A stretch of 43,228 nucleotides of DNA from JARRNJ01 sp037385045 (GCA_037385045.1 JARRNJ010000011.1:1-43228); one strand, 5' to 3'. Counted from the first letter of the stretch, positions 14,656-25,602 are shown. Numbers and translations are program-made. Notes: a model not told the origin generated them from the letters alone.

Positions 14656-15732
14656 TCATTCATTGCGACCCGACCGGTACAGGCATACGGTCACTTCCTC
14701 CCGGTCGTGGTACAGCTGTTTGCAGGACATGTGGTACGGCACGCGGGCGCTTTGAAGACGGATGTCGATATGCTCCAGGCAACGGCGCAGCTCACGGTAG
14801 CGTTGCTTCATGGGCAGCTTGAGGTTGAAGACGGTGTGGCGGCACCAGCCCCGCTCGATCCAGCGCGCCGCCAGGTCGGCGATGCGCCCCGGCTGCTCCA
14901 CCATGTCGCACACCATCCAGTCCACCGGATGCGGCGGGCGGTAGCGGAATCCGTCTTCGCGCCGGTGCGCCACCAGGCCGGAGTCCAGCAACCGCGGATC
15001 CATGGCGCCGTTGTCCACGGCCGTGACCCGCAGGTGGCGGCGCACCAGCTGCCAGGCCCAACCGCCCGGCGCGGCACCCAGGTCCACCGCTTCCATCCCC
15101 GGGCGCAGCAGCTGCCCGCGTTCGTCAGCGGACAGAAAATGCAGCAGCGCCTCTTCCAGCTTCAGGGTCGAACGGCTCGGTGCGCTGCGCGGCACGCGCA
15201 GGCGCACAATCCCCATGGCTGCCGGGGCGCTGTTGTCCAGGTCCGCATAGCCGGCATAGGCCGCACCGGTACCGAGAAAACACACGTGAATACGCAGTGC
15301 CACATCAGGCTGCAGACGCCCCGCGGCCTTCATCGCCCGCCGTAGGGGAGCGGCCAGGCTGCGGCACAGGGCCGAAAGCTGCTTGCCTTGGTTGGTATCG
15401 GGGGTTTCCAGAAACACCTCGGCGACGGGTCCCGGCACGCCGGCCAGCGACTCCAGCAACGGTGCGATGCGGTCGTCGGCCGGTAGGTCCTTGCGCAACG
15501 CCAGAGCGACGAACCACTGGCGGGCAAAGACCAGCTGCGCCAGCGGCACCTGCCGGTGCACGCGCGCCGCGTCGCCGGCGCCTTGGGGCTGGAACAGGAC
15601 ATAGGCCGAATCAGGTTTGGCTTTGCAGTAGCCGTGTACGCCGACGGCCGCCGCACGGTCACGGATCTCGGCTGCGCACTCGCCTTCGAAGCCGGTGCGG
15701 CAATGTAGGAACAGGCCCGGAACCGTGGACAC
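14656..15732 (-). CDS. rlmM: 23S rRNA C2498 2'-O-methyltransferase RlmM
   Basis: A 358-residue SAM-dependent methyltransferase that modifies the ribose of C2498 in 23S rRNA. The N-terminal THUMP-like half begins VPGLFLHCRTGFEGECAAEI, as in E. coli RlmM. The SAM site is VDLGAAPGGWAWQLV near residue 220. The Rossmann part continues with DNGAMDPRLL and VDWMVCDMVEQP. The GTG at 15732 is preferred: it has GAGGG 6 bases upstream and puts the first strand where homologues start. A TTG 8 codons earlier is also in frame. The gene stands alone between the activator gene and tdh. Confidence 0.94.
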   Translation of the reverse strand: MSTVPGLFLHCRTGFEGECAAEIRDRAAAVGVHGYCKAKPDSAYVLFQPQGAGDAARVHRQVPLAQLVFARQWFVALALRKDLPADDRIAPLLESLAGVPGPVAEVFLETPDTNQGKQLSALCRSLAAPLRRAMKAAGRLQPDVALRIHVCFLGTGAAYAGYADLDNSAPAAMGIVRLRVPRSAPSRSTLKLEEALLHFLSADERGQLLRPGMEAVDLGAAPGGWAWQLVRRHLRVTAVDNGAMDPRLLDSGLVAHRREDGFRYRPPHPVDWMVCDMVEQPGRIADLAARWIERGWCRHTVFNLKLPMKQRYRELRRCLEHIDIRLQSARVPYHMSCKQLYHDREEVTVCLYRSGRNE

Positions 15733-15868
15733 GTATGACCCTCGAGATGACGGCAACCGGGCGCTACTTTAACAAAACGCGCCGCCGCCACCCCAGTTCA
15801 TCCGCATCCCCCGGCGGGCGGTTACCTGACTACACTTCAGATGTGCCGACCGACGGAAGCAGCCGAGC

Positions 15869-16897
15869 ATGATGAAGGCATTGGTCAAGAGTCGTCCCGG
15901 ACCCGGCCTGTGGCTGGAACATGTGCCGATTCCGGCCATCGGCCCCAACGACGTGCTGATCAAGGTGCTCAAGACCGGCATCTGCGGCACCGACCTGCAC
16001 GTGTTCAACTGGGACCCCTGGGCGCGGCGCCATATCGAACCACCGCGGATCATCGGCCACGAGTTCGTGGGCGAGATCGTCGAATTGGGCTCGGAGGTCA
16101 AAGGTTATGCCGCCGGCGACCGGGTGACCGCCGAAGGCCACATCACCTGCGGCATCTGCCACAACTGCCGGGCCGGCAGGCGCCACCTGTGCGCCCACGC
16201 CGTCGGCATCGGCGGCGGACGCGACGGCGCCTTCGCCGAATACCTGGCCATGCCGGCGTTCAACCTGTGGCCGGTGCCCGCGGACATTCCGTCCGAACTG
16301 GCGGCCATCTTCGATCCGTTCGGCAACGCCGTACACTGCGCCTTGTCATTTCCGGTGGCGGGCGAGGACGTGCTGATCACCGGCGCCGGCCCCATCGGCA
16401 TCATGGCCGCGGCAGTGTGCCGCTTCATCGGCGCCCGGCATGTGGTGATCAGCGACGTCAACGACCAGCGCCTGCAACTGGCCGCGCGCATGGGCGCCTC
16501 GCGTATCGTCAACGTCGCCAGCAACTCCATTGCCGAGGTGATGGACGACCTGCAGCTGCCCGACGGCTTCGATATCGGCCTGGAGATGTCCGGCAACGCC
16601 GACGCCTTCAACGACCTGCTGCGGAGCATGAGCAACGGCGCCCACGTGGCACTGCTCGGCTTCCTGCCCACATCCACCGAAATCAACTGGGACGACGTGA
16701 TCCTGAAAGGATTGTTCCTGAAGGGCATCTACGGCAGGGAGATGTTCGAGACCTGGTACCGCATGACGCGGCTGGTGACCAGCGGCCTGGACGTCGCCCC
16801 GGTGATCACCCACCGATTTGCCGCCGACGATTTTCAGCAGGCCTTCGAGGCGGTGCGTTCCGGCACGGGCGTCAAGGCGGTTCTGGATTGGGAGTGA
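15869..16897 (+). CDS. tdh: L-threonine 3-dehydrogenase
   Basis: A 342-residue zinc-dependent medium-chain dehydrogenase that oxidises L-threonine to 2-amino-3-ketobutyrate with NAD+. Catalytic zinc ligands are in GICGTDLHVF (Cys38) and IIGHEFVGEI (His, Glu). The structural zinc is bound by the four cysteines of GHITCGICHNCRAGRRHLC. The NAD fold has ITGAGPIGIMA. Length and motifs match E. coli Tdh. It forms an operon with kbl, 32 bases downstream, which uses its unstable product. Two ATGs (15869, 15872) are possible starts. Confidence 0.97.
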   Translation: MMKALVKSRPGPGLWLEHVPIPAIGPNDVLIKVLKTGICGTDLHVFNWDPWARRHIEPPRIIGHEFVGEIVELGSEVKGYAAGDRVTAEGHITCGICHNCRAGRRHLCAHAVGIGGGRDGAFAEYLAMPAFNLWPVPADIPSELAAIFDPFGNAVHCALSFPVAGEDVLITGAGPIGIMAAAVCRFIGARHVVISDVNDQRLQLAARMGASRIVNVASNSIAEVMDDLQLPDGFDIGLEMSGNADAFNDLLRSMSNGAHVALLGFLPTSTEINWDDVILKGLFLKGIYGREMFETWYRMTRLVTSGLDVAPVITHRFAADDFQQAFEAVRSGTGVKAVLDWE

Positions 16898-16929
16898 AAC
16901 AGGGACGATTGTAACCGGGAGGTGTTGTC

Positions 16930-18120
<1,191 letters not shown>

Positions 18121-18123
<3 letters not shown>

Positions 18124-18139
18124 GCCGCGCCCTGGCTCA
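18121..18139. terminator. Hairpin built on two convergent stop codons
   Basis: TGAGCC-GCGCCCT-GGCTCA is a perfect 6-bp dyad. The left TGA is the kbl stop, and the right TCA is the stop of the convergent AEC gene read from the other strand (18137-18139). No T-tract is present. It may act as a weak bidirectional terminator. Confidence 0.45.
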
Positions 18140-19045
18140 GCCCGGCGCCAGCAGCCACAGCAGCGGCGGCAGGTACGCCAGCGCCAACAGCACGGACAGC
18201 GATGCCAGGCTGGCGGCAAACTCCCGGTCCAGCGCCTCCCGCGCGGCGTACACGAGGGTGTTGAAACCGATGGGCGCCAGCACGCCCAGCAGCACCACCG
18301 CGCGCATCAACCCGTCGAGGCGAAACAGCGCCACGCACAGGGCACCCAGCCCCAGGCCCAGCACGAGCCGCAGCGCCAAAGCCAGCCACAGGGCGGGCAG
18401 CCGCCAGAGACGGGGGTCGAAATAGATGCCCAGCGCCACCAGCACCAACAACACCACCGTGCGCCCGAATCCCTGCAACACATCGGCCAGGGGTGCCGGC
18501 ACGCCGATCCCGGCCAGGTTCAGCGCCAAAGCGACCATCACCGCCCAGAACGGCGGGAAGGCGGCGATCCCGCGCAGCGCGTGGCGCAGGTCCCCGCCGC
18601 CGCGGCCGTACCACGCGGCCACGGCGTAGACCAGAGTAAAGGTCAGCAGCCCGTTGCCGAAGTCGAACAACACCAGATGAGCGAAGCCGTGCTCGCCCCA
18701 GCTGGCCAGAACGAACGGGTACTCGAAGGCCAGATTCATGATCATCGGGCCAATGACGAACACGCCGAGACGGGCGCGGTCCAGCGCCAGCCTCCGCCCC
18801 AGGATCACCGCCAGCGGCCCGGTTGCGCACACGGTAACCACCGCCGCCAACGGCAGCCAGGCCAGGTCGGGGCGCAATGCAATGCGCGGCAAACTGGAGA
18901 GAATCAGTGCCGGCAGCCCCAGCGTCACCACCAGGCGCAACATCCACTCGCCGTGGCGGCGCCGCAGCCACCCCAGGCGGTGCAGGCCCAGGCCGGCAAA
19001 AAACAACACCACGATCGGCAGCAGCTTGGCCAGCTGGGCGAGCAT
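18137..19045 (-). CDS. AEC family (auxin-efflux-carrier-like) transporter
   Basis: A 302-residue inner-membrane protein with about ten hydrophobic segments in two five-helix halves, the layout of the AEC/PIN family. The start LLPIVVLFFAGLGLHRLGW and the mid-protein charged loop with FDPRLWRLPALWLALALRL are typical. Substrates in bacteria include dicarboxylates and amino acids; none can be deduced here. The ATG at 19045 was chosen because the first helix follows directly and a GGAG lies upstream; an in-frame start 12 codons earlier adds an unlikely basic leader. It is convergent with kbl. Confidence 0.88.
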   Translation of the reverse strand: MLAQLAKLLPIVVLFFAGLGLHRLGWLRRRHGEWMLRLVVTLGLPALILSSLPRIALRPDLAWLPLAAVVTVCATGPLAVILGRRLALDRARLGVFVIGPMIMNLAFEYPFVLASWGEHGFAHLVLFDFGNGLLTFTLVYAVAAWYGRGGGDLRHALRGIAAFPPFWAVMVALALNLAGIGVPAPLADVLQGFGRTVVLLVLVALGIYFDPRLWRLPALWLALALRLVLGLGLGALCVALFRLDGLMRAVVLLGVLAPIGFNTLVYAAREALDREFAASLASLSVLLALAYLPPLLWLLAPG

Positions 19046-19472
19046 GTAACGACGACTCCGGTCAAAGCAGACGTGCGGCATTGTAGCGCGGCCACCATGA
19101 CGACTTTCGGCATTTTCCGCATCGTGGTAACCAACTCGTCATGCGCCGGCGCTCGCGCTGCGGGCGAGAGTGCAACTATAATAGGCATGCTCGCCCCCAC
19201 GGGACTGCGACCCCGCCTGCGCGAGTCGCTCGGGCCAACGCGCCGCGAGGCACCAACATTGATCCCCCCCGGAATGCGCGGCGCACCGAATGGGCGCACC
19301 GGGAACGTCCGCCGGGCCGTCCAATGGCGGCAGCGGCGGCATTTGCGGGCTTTGCACCGCTGGCACATTTGATGCAGTTCCAACGTACTGACGCAACCAT
19401 CTGCACCCACACGGCGAGCGCACCGCTGTTGCGTCGCGCCTATGTCGTTGCCAATCCGAACTGGAGGATCCC
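19046..19472. other. Divergent intergenic region before gpmA
   Basis: A 427-base stretch between the divergent AEC transporter and gpmA, with no supported gene. A perfect TATAAT lies at 19177-19182 without a good -35 in either direction. It could serve gpmA, about 290 bases downstream, or, read as TATTAT on the other strand, the transporter. Confidence 0.45.
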
Positions 19473-20216
19473 ATGATCAAGGTGGTGTTCCTGCGCCACG
19501 GCCAGAGCACTTGGAACCGTGAGAACCGTTTCACCGGCTGGACCGACGTCGATCTGTCGCCGCTTGGCGTCGAGGAGGCGAATGAGGCCGGCCGCATCCT
19601 GAAACAGGAAGGCTACCAGTTCGACTACGCCGTCACCTCGGTTCTCAAGCGCTCCATCCGCACGTTGTGGATCGTGCAGGACGTCATGGACCTGATGTGG
19701 CTGCCGGTGACCAAGGACTGGCGCCTGAACGAGCGCCACTACGGCGCCCTGCAGGGGCTCAACAAGGCCGAAACGGCCGAACACTACGGCAAGGACCAGG
19801 TGCATCAGTGGCGCCGCGGATTTGCCGTACGCCCTCCGGCCATGAGCGCCACCGATGCGCGCATCCCGCACCATGACCGGCGCTACAGCCATGTCGACCC
19901 GAGCCTCCTGCCCTACACCGAATCGCTGCAGGACACCATGAAACGGGCGCTGCCGTGCTGGGACGAGCTGATCGTCCCGTTGATGCAACAGGGCAAGCGC
20001 CTGCTGGTGGTCGCCCACGGCAACTCCCTGCGCGCGGTGGTCAAGCAGCTGGATCAGATCTCCGACGACGATATCATGCAGCTCAACATTCCCACGGGGA
20101 TCCCGCTGGTCTACGAATTCGATGACGACCTGCAGGTGCTGACCCACTACTACCTCGCCGATGCCGACAAAGTCCGGGCGGCCCAACAGGCAGTGGCCCA
20201 TCAGGCATCGGCATGA
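19473..20216 (+). CDS. gpmA: 2,3-Bisphosphoglycerate-dependent phosphoglycerate mutase
   Basis: A 247-residue glycolytic enzyme that interconverts 3- and 2-phosphoglycerate. The catalytic motif is VFLRHGQSTWNRENRFTGW, with the phospho-accepting His in LRHG. The ERHYGALQGLNKAETA motif and the second His in VVAHGNSLRA are intact. Length matches the E. coli-type enzyme. The ATG follows GGAGG by 5 bases. It is monocistronic, flanked by a divergent transporter gene and a convergent signalling gene. Confidence 0.97.
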   Translation: MIKVVFLRHGQSTWNRENRFTGWTDVDLSPLGVEEANEAGRILKQEGYQFDYAVTSVLKRSIRTLWIVQDVMDLMWLPVTKDWRLNERHYGALQGLNKAETAEHYGKDQVHQWRRGFAVRPPAMSATDARIPHHDRRYSHVDPSLLPYTESLQDTMKRALPCWDELIVPLMQQGKRLLVVAHGNSLRAVVKQLDQISDDDIMQLNIPTGIPLVYEFDDDLQVLTHYYLADADKVRAAQQAVAHQASA

Positions 20217-20295
20217 GAGCCGGTGGCAGGTGGCGAGCGGCGGGAAAGCAATCCCGACCTGGCGACTCGCTACCGGCAACTCGCTACTGCAATCC

Positions 20296-23200
20296 TCAAT
20301 CCCCCGAAGCGACCGCTTCGACGGTCGGGAGGAGCGGGAGCAGGGTTTCCAGCAGTTGCGGCGCGGCGATGCCGTAACCCTGGGCATAGTCGACACCGAT
20401 GTGCTGCAGCTGTTCGAGGATTTCGTCGTCTTCGACAAACTCGGCGATGGTGCGGATACCCATCACGTGCCCCACCTGATTGATGGCTGCCACCATCGCC
20501 CGGTCGATGGGGTCGCGCACCAGGTCGCGGACAAAGTTCCCGTCGATCTTCAGAAAATCCACCGGCAGGTTCTTCAGATACGCGAACGAGGACATGCCGC
20601 TGCCGAAGTCGTCGAGCGCAAAACGGCAGCCGTGCCGCCTGAGTCGGCGCATGAAGGTCGCTGCCTGGCTGAGGTTGGCGACCGCGGCCGTTTCGGTCAC
20701 TTCGAAGCAGATCTTGTGGGCGGGAATTTCGGCGGCGGCCAATTCCGCGACCACGAACTCGAGAAAGTCCGCGTCGCCGAGGGAATGGCCGGAGAGGTTG
20801 ATGGTACACAACTCCAGGTCACGCAGGCGCCCTGCATGGGTGCGCAGCCAGGCAAACGTGGTGCGCACCACCCAGCGGTCCAGCGTCGGCATCAGATTGT
20901 AGCGCTCGGCCGCCGGCAGGAACGCACCGGGCGGAATGCTGCCGCCGTCGCCATCGCGCATGCGCAGCAGCACCTCGAAATGCATGCCGCCGGTTTCATC
21001 ATTCTGCCTGACCGGCACGATGGGCTGGTAGCTCAAGATCAGCCGTCCCTGGTCCAACGCCTCATGAATGCGTGACACCCACTGCATTTCGCCCCGGCGC
21101 CGCGCCAGCTCGGCGTCGTCGGCCTCATAGACCCGCACGCGGTTGCGGCCGCTGTCCTTGGCCATGTAACAGGCCGCGTCCGCCGCGCTGAGCGCGGTGG
21201 CGGCGTTTTCCGTGTCGGCGCGGATCGCAACCACGCCGACGCTGGCGCCGACCGAGAAGGTATTGTTCTCCCAGACAAAGCGGAAATCCTGCACCACGCA
21301 GCGCAGCTCGTTGGCGAGTGGCAGGGCGTCGTCGAGCCCGCAGCATTCCAGCAGCACACCGAACTCGTCACCGCCGAGGCGCGCCAGGGTATCGGCGTGG
21401 CGCACCTTGGCGTAGAGCAGCGCAGTCAGCTGGCGCAACAGCTCGTCTCCGGCCACGTGGCCGCAGGTGTCATTGACCACCTTGAACTGGTCGAGGTCCA
21501 TGTAACACAGCGCATGCTGCTGGCCGTCGTGCTGCGCCGACGCCAGCGCCTGCTCCAGGCGGTGCTCGAACTCGCGCCGGTTGTACAAGCCGGTAAGCGC
21601 GTCGTGGGTGGCCAGGTAATCCATTTTGCGCGCCATGGCACGGGCTTCGGCGACGTTGCGAAACACCACCGCGGCACCGGTTACCCGGCCCTCCTCGTGG
21701 ATCGGATTGGCGGAATATTGCACTGGGAACAACTCTCCGGCCTTGTTCCACAGCACTTCGTTGTCCGACCAGAAACTGCGGTCCTCGTGAATCGCCCGGT
21801 AAATGAGACTGTCGTGGCGATCCAGCGGCGTGCCGTTCTCGCGGCTGTGGTGGAACAACTCGTGAATGTCGGCGTCGCGCAGTTCATCGGGCGCGAAACC
21901 CAGCATATCGGCAGCGGCCCGGTTGACGAAGGTGCAGCGCAATTCGGTATCCACGCCAAAAATGCCGTCACTGGTGGATTCCAACAGCAGCCGGTTGGAC
22001 TGGCTCAAGCGCCGTAGCTCCTGCTCGGCCTCGCGGCGCTCGGTGATGTCCACGAATGTCACCACGGTGCCGATGATCTCACCATTCTTGTAAATGGGAT
22101 GGGACCAGTACTCGACCGGGAAGCTGGTGCCGTCGGCGCGCCAGTGCACCTCGGTGGTGCAATGGCTGCTGGCGCCGCTGAGGGTCGCCAGCCGCACCCG
22201 GCACCGCTCCTTGGGATAGGGCACCCCGTTGGGATAGGTGTGGTGAATGAGCGCGTGCATGTTGCGGCCCAGCAGTTGCTCTTCCCGCTCGTAACCGAGC
22301 ATGCGCAGGCAGGCAGGGTTGACGAACGTGCAACGCCCTTCCAGGTCCACGCCGAAAATCGCCTCGGCCGTATAGTCCAACAGCAGGCGCACTTTTTCTT
22401 CGCGCTCCACCCGGGCGGCGTCGGCGGCAACCCGCTCCTGGTACAGCATCTGGGTATGCACGGCGAGCGCCACTTCCCGGGCCAACGCCTCCATCAGCAG
22501 TATGTCCTGTTGCGAGTAGTCCCGCTGGTGGGTCGAACTGGTGGTCATCAATACGCCGATGACGCGCCCCTCGAGGTGCAGCGGAACCGCCAATGCCGAG
22601 CGCAGCTGGTAACGTTGGCGCAGCTCCGGGCTGGTACGCGGATCGGCATGGACGTCGGGAATTGCCGCGGTCTCGCCATGGCGGAACGCCCACACCGCCA
22701 TCGACCGGGTGGTCGGAGACAGCCGGAAGTGGCCATCGCGGTTGTACGGCAAGCCGGTCTGGACGACGCCCACCAGCTCGTCGGTGTCCGCATCGTAGAG
22801 GATCAGGAAAATGGTGTCGCCGCCGACGCTGGTGCGGCACAGTTCGATCACCGACTCCATGACCTCGGCCACCGAATCCCGGTCGCCGACGCTGCGCAAC
22901 ATGCGGTTGCTGATCTCCAGCATCTCGTTGCGCACGTGCAGATCTTCCAGCAGCCGGCGGTAGCCGGTGGTGAGCACGCCGATCTCGTCGGTGGACCGCG
23001 GACGCAGACCCTGCAGCTCGGCGCCGGGCAGCTCCCCGGGATGCTGGACGATCTCCTGCAACGGCGCCAATGCCCGGGCGAAGCTGCGGGCAAACATCAG
23101 GCTGCCCACTACCGCGAGCAGTTCCAGGCTCAGCCAGACCACCAGGGTCTCGGAGGAGAAGTAGCCGGTTCGGGTCCAGTAATACTGCACCACCAGGGTA

Positions 23201-23826
23201 TCCACCAGCAGCGGCATCAGTGTTCCGATGAGGAACACTTTGACGCCGACCGTGACCTGAACCCGATGCAGGTCAACCCGCTGCACCACGCGCCCGAACA
23301 AATCCAGGATCGAGAAAAAAATCGGCAGTCCGACGATGATGGAAACCACCAGCGCCACCAGATGAATGCGGAACCAATCCATCGGCTGAGCCACGAAATC
23401 GGTGTAGCGGCTGGCGCTGAGCACCACCGATGCCGGCGCCAGCAACAGGTAACCGAGAAACACGGCCCAGAAGTCCACCGGGAAGCGGTGCATGCATGCC
23501 AGTGCCGGTGCCGGATCCTCGGCATGCGGCGCGCCTAACAGCGCCCGGATGGGAGCACCGAAACGGATGAAATAAACCAGCGCGAATGCGGTGGTGGCGA
23601 CAATGAAAATCGGCTCCAGCGGCGTGGTCAGGATCACCGCCATTTGCGCCGGGGTGAACATGCCGATGAAGAGCAGAAACGACAGGCCAAACACCGGCGG
23701 CACGGTCCACGCCAACAGAATCAGAACGAAAAATCGCCGCTGGAATAATTGCGGCGATATCACCTGCTCAGGCTTGCGCTGGCGCCCTTCCATATTGTCG
23801 CTGGCCGAATGCTGGCGAACGGGCAC
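20296..23826 (-). CDS. Membrane GAF-PAS-PAS-GGDEF-EAL c-di-GMP protein
   Basis: A 1176-residue inner-membrane signalling protein. It has about six transmembrane helices (residues 32-250), a HAMP-like linker, GAF (about 315-462), two PAS domains (about 479-600 and 612-735), GGDEF (from about 740) and EAL (from about 908). The cyclase site GGDEF (818-822) is intact with an inhibitory RxxD five residues before it (RHAD). In the phosphodiesterase domain the signature reads EVL (Glu951), and DDFGSG, KIDG and QGYG are kept. Both activities look possible. The start is uncertain: GTG 23826 or ATG 23793, neither with a clear Shine-Dalgarno. It could set the c-di-GMP level that governs surface structures such as the locus at 6900-14154. 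Confidence 0.93.
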   Translation of the reverse strand: MPVRQHSASDNMEGRQRKPEQVISPQLFQRRFFVLILLAWTVPPVFGLSFLLFIGMFTPAQMAVILTTPLEPIFIVATTAFALVYFIRFGAPIRALLGAPHAEDPAPALACMHRFPVDFWAVFLGYLLLAPASVVLSASRYTDFVAQPMDWFRIHLVALVVSIIVGLPIFFSILDLFGRVVQRVDLHRVQVTVGVKVFLIGTLMPLLVDTLVVQYYWTRTGYFSSETLVVWLSLELLAVVGSLMFARSFARALAPLQEIVQHPGELPGAELQGLRPRSTDEIGVLTTGYRRLLEDLHVRNEMLEISNRMLRSVGDRDSVAEVMESVIELCRTSVGGDTIFLILYDADTDELVGVVQTGLPYNRDGHFRLSPTTRSMAVWAFRHGETAAIPDVHADPRTSPELRQRYQLRSALAVPLHLEGRVIGVLMTTSSTHQRDYSQQDILLMEALAREVALAVHTQMLYQERVAADAARVEREEKVRLLLDYTAEAIFGVDLEGRCTFVNPACLRMLGYEREEQLLGRNMHALIHHTYPNGVPYPKERCRVRLATLSGASSHCTTEVHWRADGTSFPVEYWSHPIYKNGEIIGTVVTFVDITERREAEQELRRLSQSNRLLLESTSDGIFGVDTELRCTFVNRAAADMLGFAPDELRDADIHELFHHSRENGTPLDRHDSLIYRAIHEDRSFWSDNEVLWNKAGELFPVQYSANPIHEEGRVTGAAVVFRNVAEARAMARKMDYLATHDALTGLYNRREFEHRLEQALASAQHDGQQHALCYMDLDQFKVVNDTCGHVAGDELLRQLTALLYAKVRHADTLARLGGDEFGVLLECCGLDDALPLANELRCVVQDFRFVWENNTFSVGASVGVVAIRADTENAATALSAADAACYMAKDSGRNRVRVYEADDAELARRRGEMQWVSRIHEALDQGRLILSYQPIVPVRQNDETGGMHFEVLLRMRDGDGGSIPPGAFLPAAERYNLMPTLDRWVVRTTFAWLRTHAGRLRDLELCTINLSGHSLGDADFLEFVVAELAAAEIPAHKICFEVTETAAVANLSQAATFMRRLRRHGCRFALDDFGSGMSSFAYLKNLPVDFLKIDGNFVRDLVRDPIDRAMVAAINQVGHVMGIRTIAEFVEDDEILEQLQHIGVDYAQGYGIAAPQLLETLLPLLPTVEAVASGD

Positions 23827-23984
23827 GGCGGTCCGTGCGGCCCGAAACCATGCTTCATGTGGGGGTGGTGTCCGATATCCTCCCTCTTATAGTTATGTTG
23901 TCGGTCGATCCTGGCCGATCTTTACGTCTTTGCCGGCTCCCGGCGGCCGGCACCGCGCCCGCTGGCGCCGCCGGGAGCGTGGTC

Positions 23985-25112
23985 TCAGGCCTTGAGCCGC
24001 CCGAGGACGGCGCCGCTGGCGAGCACCTCGCGCACCGCGTCGGCCGCCGCCGGCAGGGAATCGTAGCGCCCGAGATGGTGAAGGATCAGCGCACCGGAAT
24101 ACACCAGTCCGTCGTGGACCGGACCCGCCTCACCCTGCAGGGCCCGCGTCCCGGAACGGGCGGTTTCCGCCGCCAGCGCCTCCATATCCACGGCGATGGC
24201 GATTTCGTCGCCGGGGCGGGCCGCCTTGGGCAGGTCATCGGGCAACGGCGCGGCCCGTACGGTCTGCTCAATGCCCAGTTCCTCCGGATTGGTGTCCAGG
24301 CTCTGCGCCTCACCCTTGTCGTGGTAATAGACGCACTTGCCGGCCTGGCGCAGCGACGGCACCACCCCGCCCTCGACGCCGCGCACGAGCAGCACGGAAT
24401 CGAAGCCCATGTGCCGCGCCAGCAGCGCGTAAAGGCGTGGGTAAGGCTTGTGCACGTACCCGGTCACCAGATGAGTCTTGCGCCGGCCGCGGACCGGACC
24501 GGTGAGCACCTCGACGGTGGTCAGCACCGGGCGCTTGACCATCTGCGTGCGCAGGCCGGTGAGCTGGTGCAGTTTGGGGCAGAACCGGCTCTGGTCCACG
24601 TAGGCCCAGCCGATGTCCGCGTCGCCCAGGCGCGCGGCGGCCTCGGCCGGCGTCAGGTCCACCGGCACGCCGGCGGCGCGCAGCACCTGGCGGTGGGTAA
24701 CGCCGTACTTGGGGCCCATGGTTTCCACGCCCTCACTGACCGCCGGTACGCCGAAAGCGGCCAGCAGCGGCGGCAGAAACGGCGATGCCGGCACGGTGCG
24801 GTTGTAGCCATCGTAGGGGTCGGAGATGACAACCACTTCGTCCACCGGCGCCGTGGCGACTTCCGTGACGTCACGCACCGCTTCCAGGACACCGATATTT
24901 TCTTCGTCGGTCTCGCGTTTCATGCGCAGGCCGATGAAGAAAATCGCCGCCTGCACCGGGTCGACCGCGCCGTCGAGGATCAGGCGCATGCCCTGGCGGG
25001 CCTCGTCGCGGGTGATGTCCTTGCTCAGCTCGGGACCCGTGGCGATGCGCTGGATGATCGAGCGCATCAGCACCTTGGGGTCGCTCGGCATGTCTTGTGC
25101 GGGAGTACTCAT
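23985..25112 (-). CDS. TrpD2/YbiB-like glycosyltransferase-fold protein
   Basis: A 375-residue protein of the anthranilate phosphoribosyltransferase fold, with an N-terminal helical bundle (DEARQGMRLILDGAVDPVQAAIFFIGLRMK) and an alpha/beta domain. True TrpD enzymes have a GTGGD phosphoribosyl-pyrophosphate loop. Here the equivalent reads SDPYDGYNRTVPASPFL, so TrpD activity is unlikely and the YbiB/TrpD2 branch, described as nucleic-acid binding, is a better analogue. ATG 25112 has AGGAG 6 bases upstream. It lies 28 bases after a Rieske ferredoxin gene and is co-transcribed with it. The reason for this pairing is not known to me. Confidence 0.82.
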   Translation of the reverse strand: MSTPAQDMPSDPKVLMRSIIQRIATGPELSKDITRDEARQGMRLILDGAVDPVQAAIFFIGLRMKRETDEENIGVLEAVRDVTEVATAPVDEVVVISDPYDGYNRTVPASPFLPPLLAAFGVPAVSEGVETMGPKYGVTHRQVLRAAGVPVDLTPAEAAARLGDADIGWAYVDQSRFCPKLHQLTGLRTQMVKRPVLTTVEVLTGPVRGRRKTHLVTGYVHKPYPRLYALLARHMGFDSVLLVRGVEGGVVPSLRQAGKCVYYHDKGEAQSLDTNPEELGIEQTVRAAPLPDDLPKAARPGDEIAIAVDMEALAAETARSGTRALQGEAGPVHDGLVYSGALILHHLGRYDSLPAAADAVREVLASGAVLGRLKA

Positions 25113-25140
25113 ACTTGCTCCTGAACGTGCTGTAATCGGA

Positions 25141-25458
25141 TCAGTCAACCAGATTTACCAGAATGGCGCCGTCCTCGACCCGCACCGGGTAGGTGCGCAG
25201 CGGCTCTTCCGCCGGTTCCTCCATCGCCGCGCCCGTGCGCAGGTTGAAGCGGCTGCCGTGCAGCGGGCACTTGACGTACTCGCCTTTCAGCGAACCGGTG
25301 CACAACGATGCATCCTCGTGAGTACAAAATTCGTCCGCCGCCAGGATCTCGCCGCCGACGTTGGCCAACAGGATGCGCCGTCCGTCGACGGCAACGCACT
25401 GCATCTTTCCAGGCCCGATGTCGTCGAGCGCGGCAACCTTCACGAACCGGTCTGTCAT
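25141..25458 (-). CDS. Rieske [2Fe-2S] ferredoxin
   Basis: A 105-residue soluble Rieske protein. The cluster ligands are in CTHEDASLC (Cys-x-His) and CPLHGSRF (Cys-x-x-His). The size and lack of a signal or anchor fit the small ferredoxins that feed non-haem oxygenases, or NirD-like subunits. It is first in an operon with the TrpD2-like gene. No oxygenase or nitrite reductase gene is adjacent, so its electron partner is unknown. The DUF3445 gene at 29074 is a haem oxygenase-like candidate elsewhere in the window, but that link is speculative. Confidence 0.92.
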   Translation of the reverse strand: MTDRFVKVAALDDIGPGKMQCVAVDGRRILLANVGGEILAADEFCTHEDASLCTGSLKGEYVKCPLHGSRFNLRTGAAMEEPAEEPLRTYPVRVEDGAILVNLVD

Positions 25459-25602
25459 AGCCTTCCTTACCCGAAACAGGAAACACGGCAGGGTCCACGG
25501 GAACGCGAAATGGTAGCACGGATGGCCCCGGCGCGCGCAACGCCACCGACGCCGGGCGGCCCGGCAAGATACCCGGCGACAAGGGATCTTTCCCGCCCGG
25601 GG

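Noticed and set aside
23985..25112. Authentic trpD (anthranilate phosphoribosyltransferase)
   Set aside because: The GTGGD phosphoribosyl-pyrophosphate loop is missing and no trp genes are adjacent.
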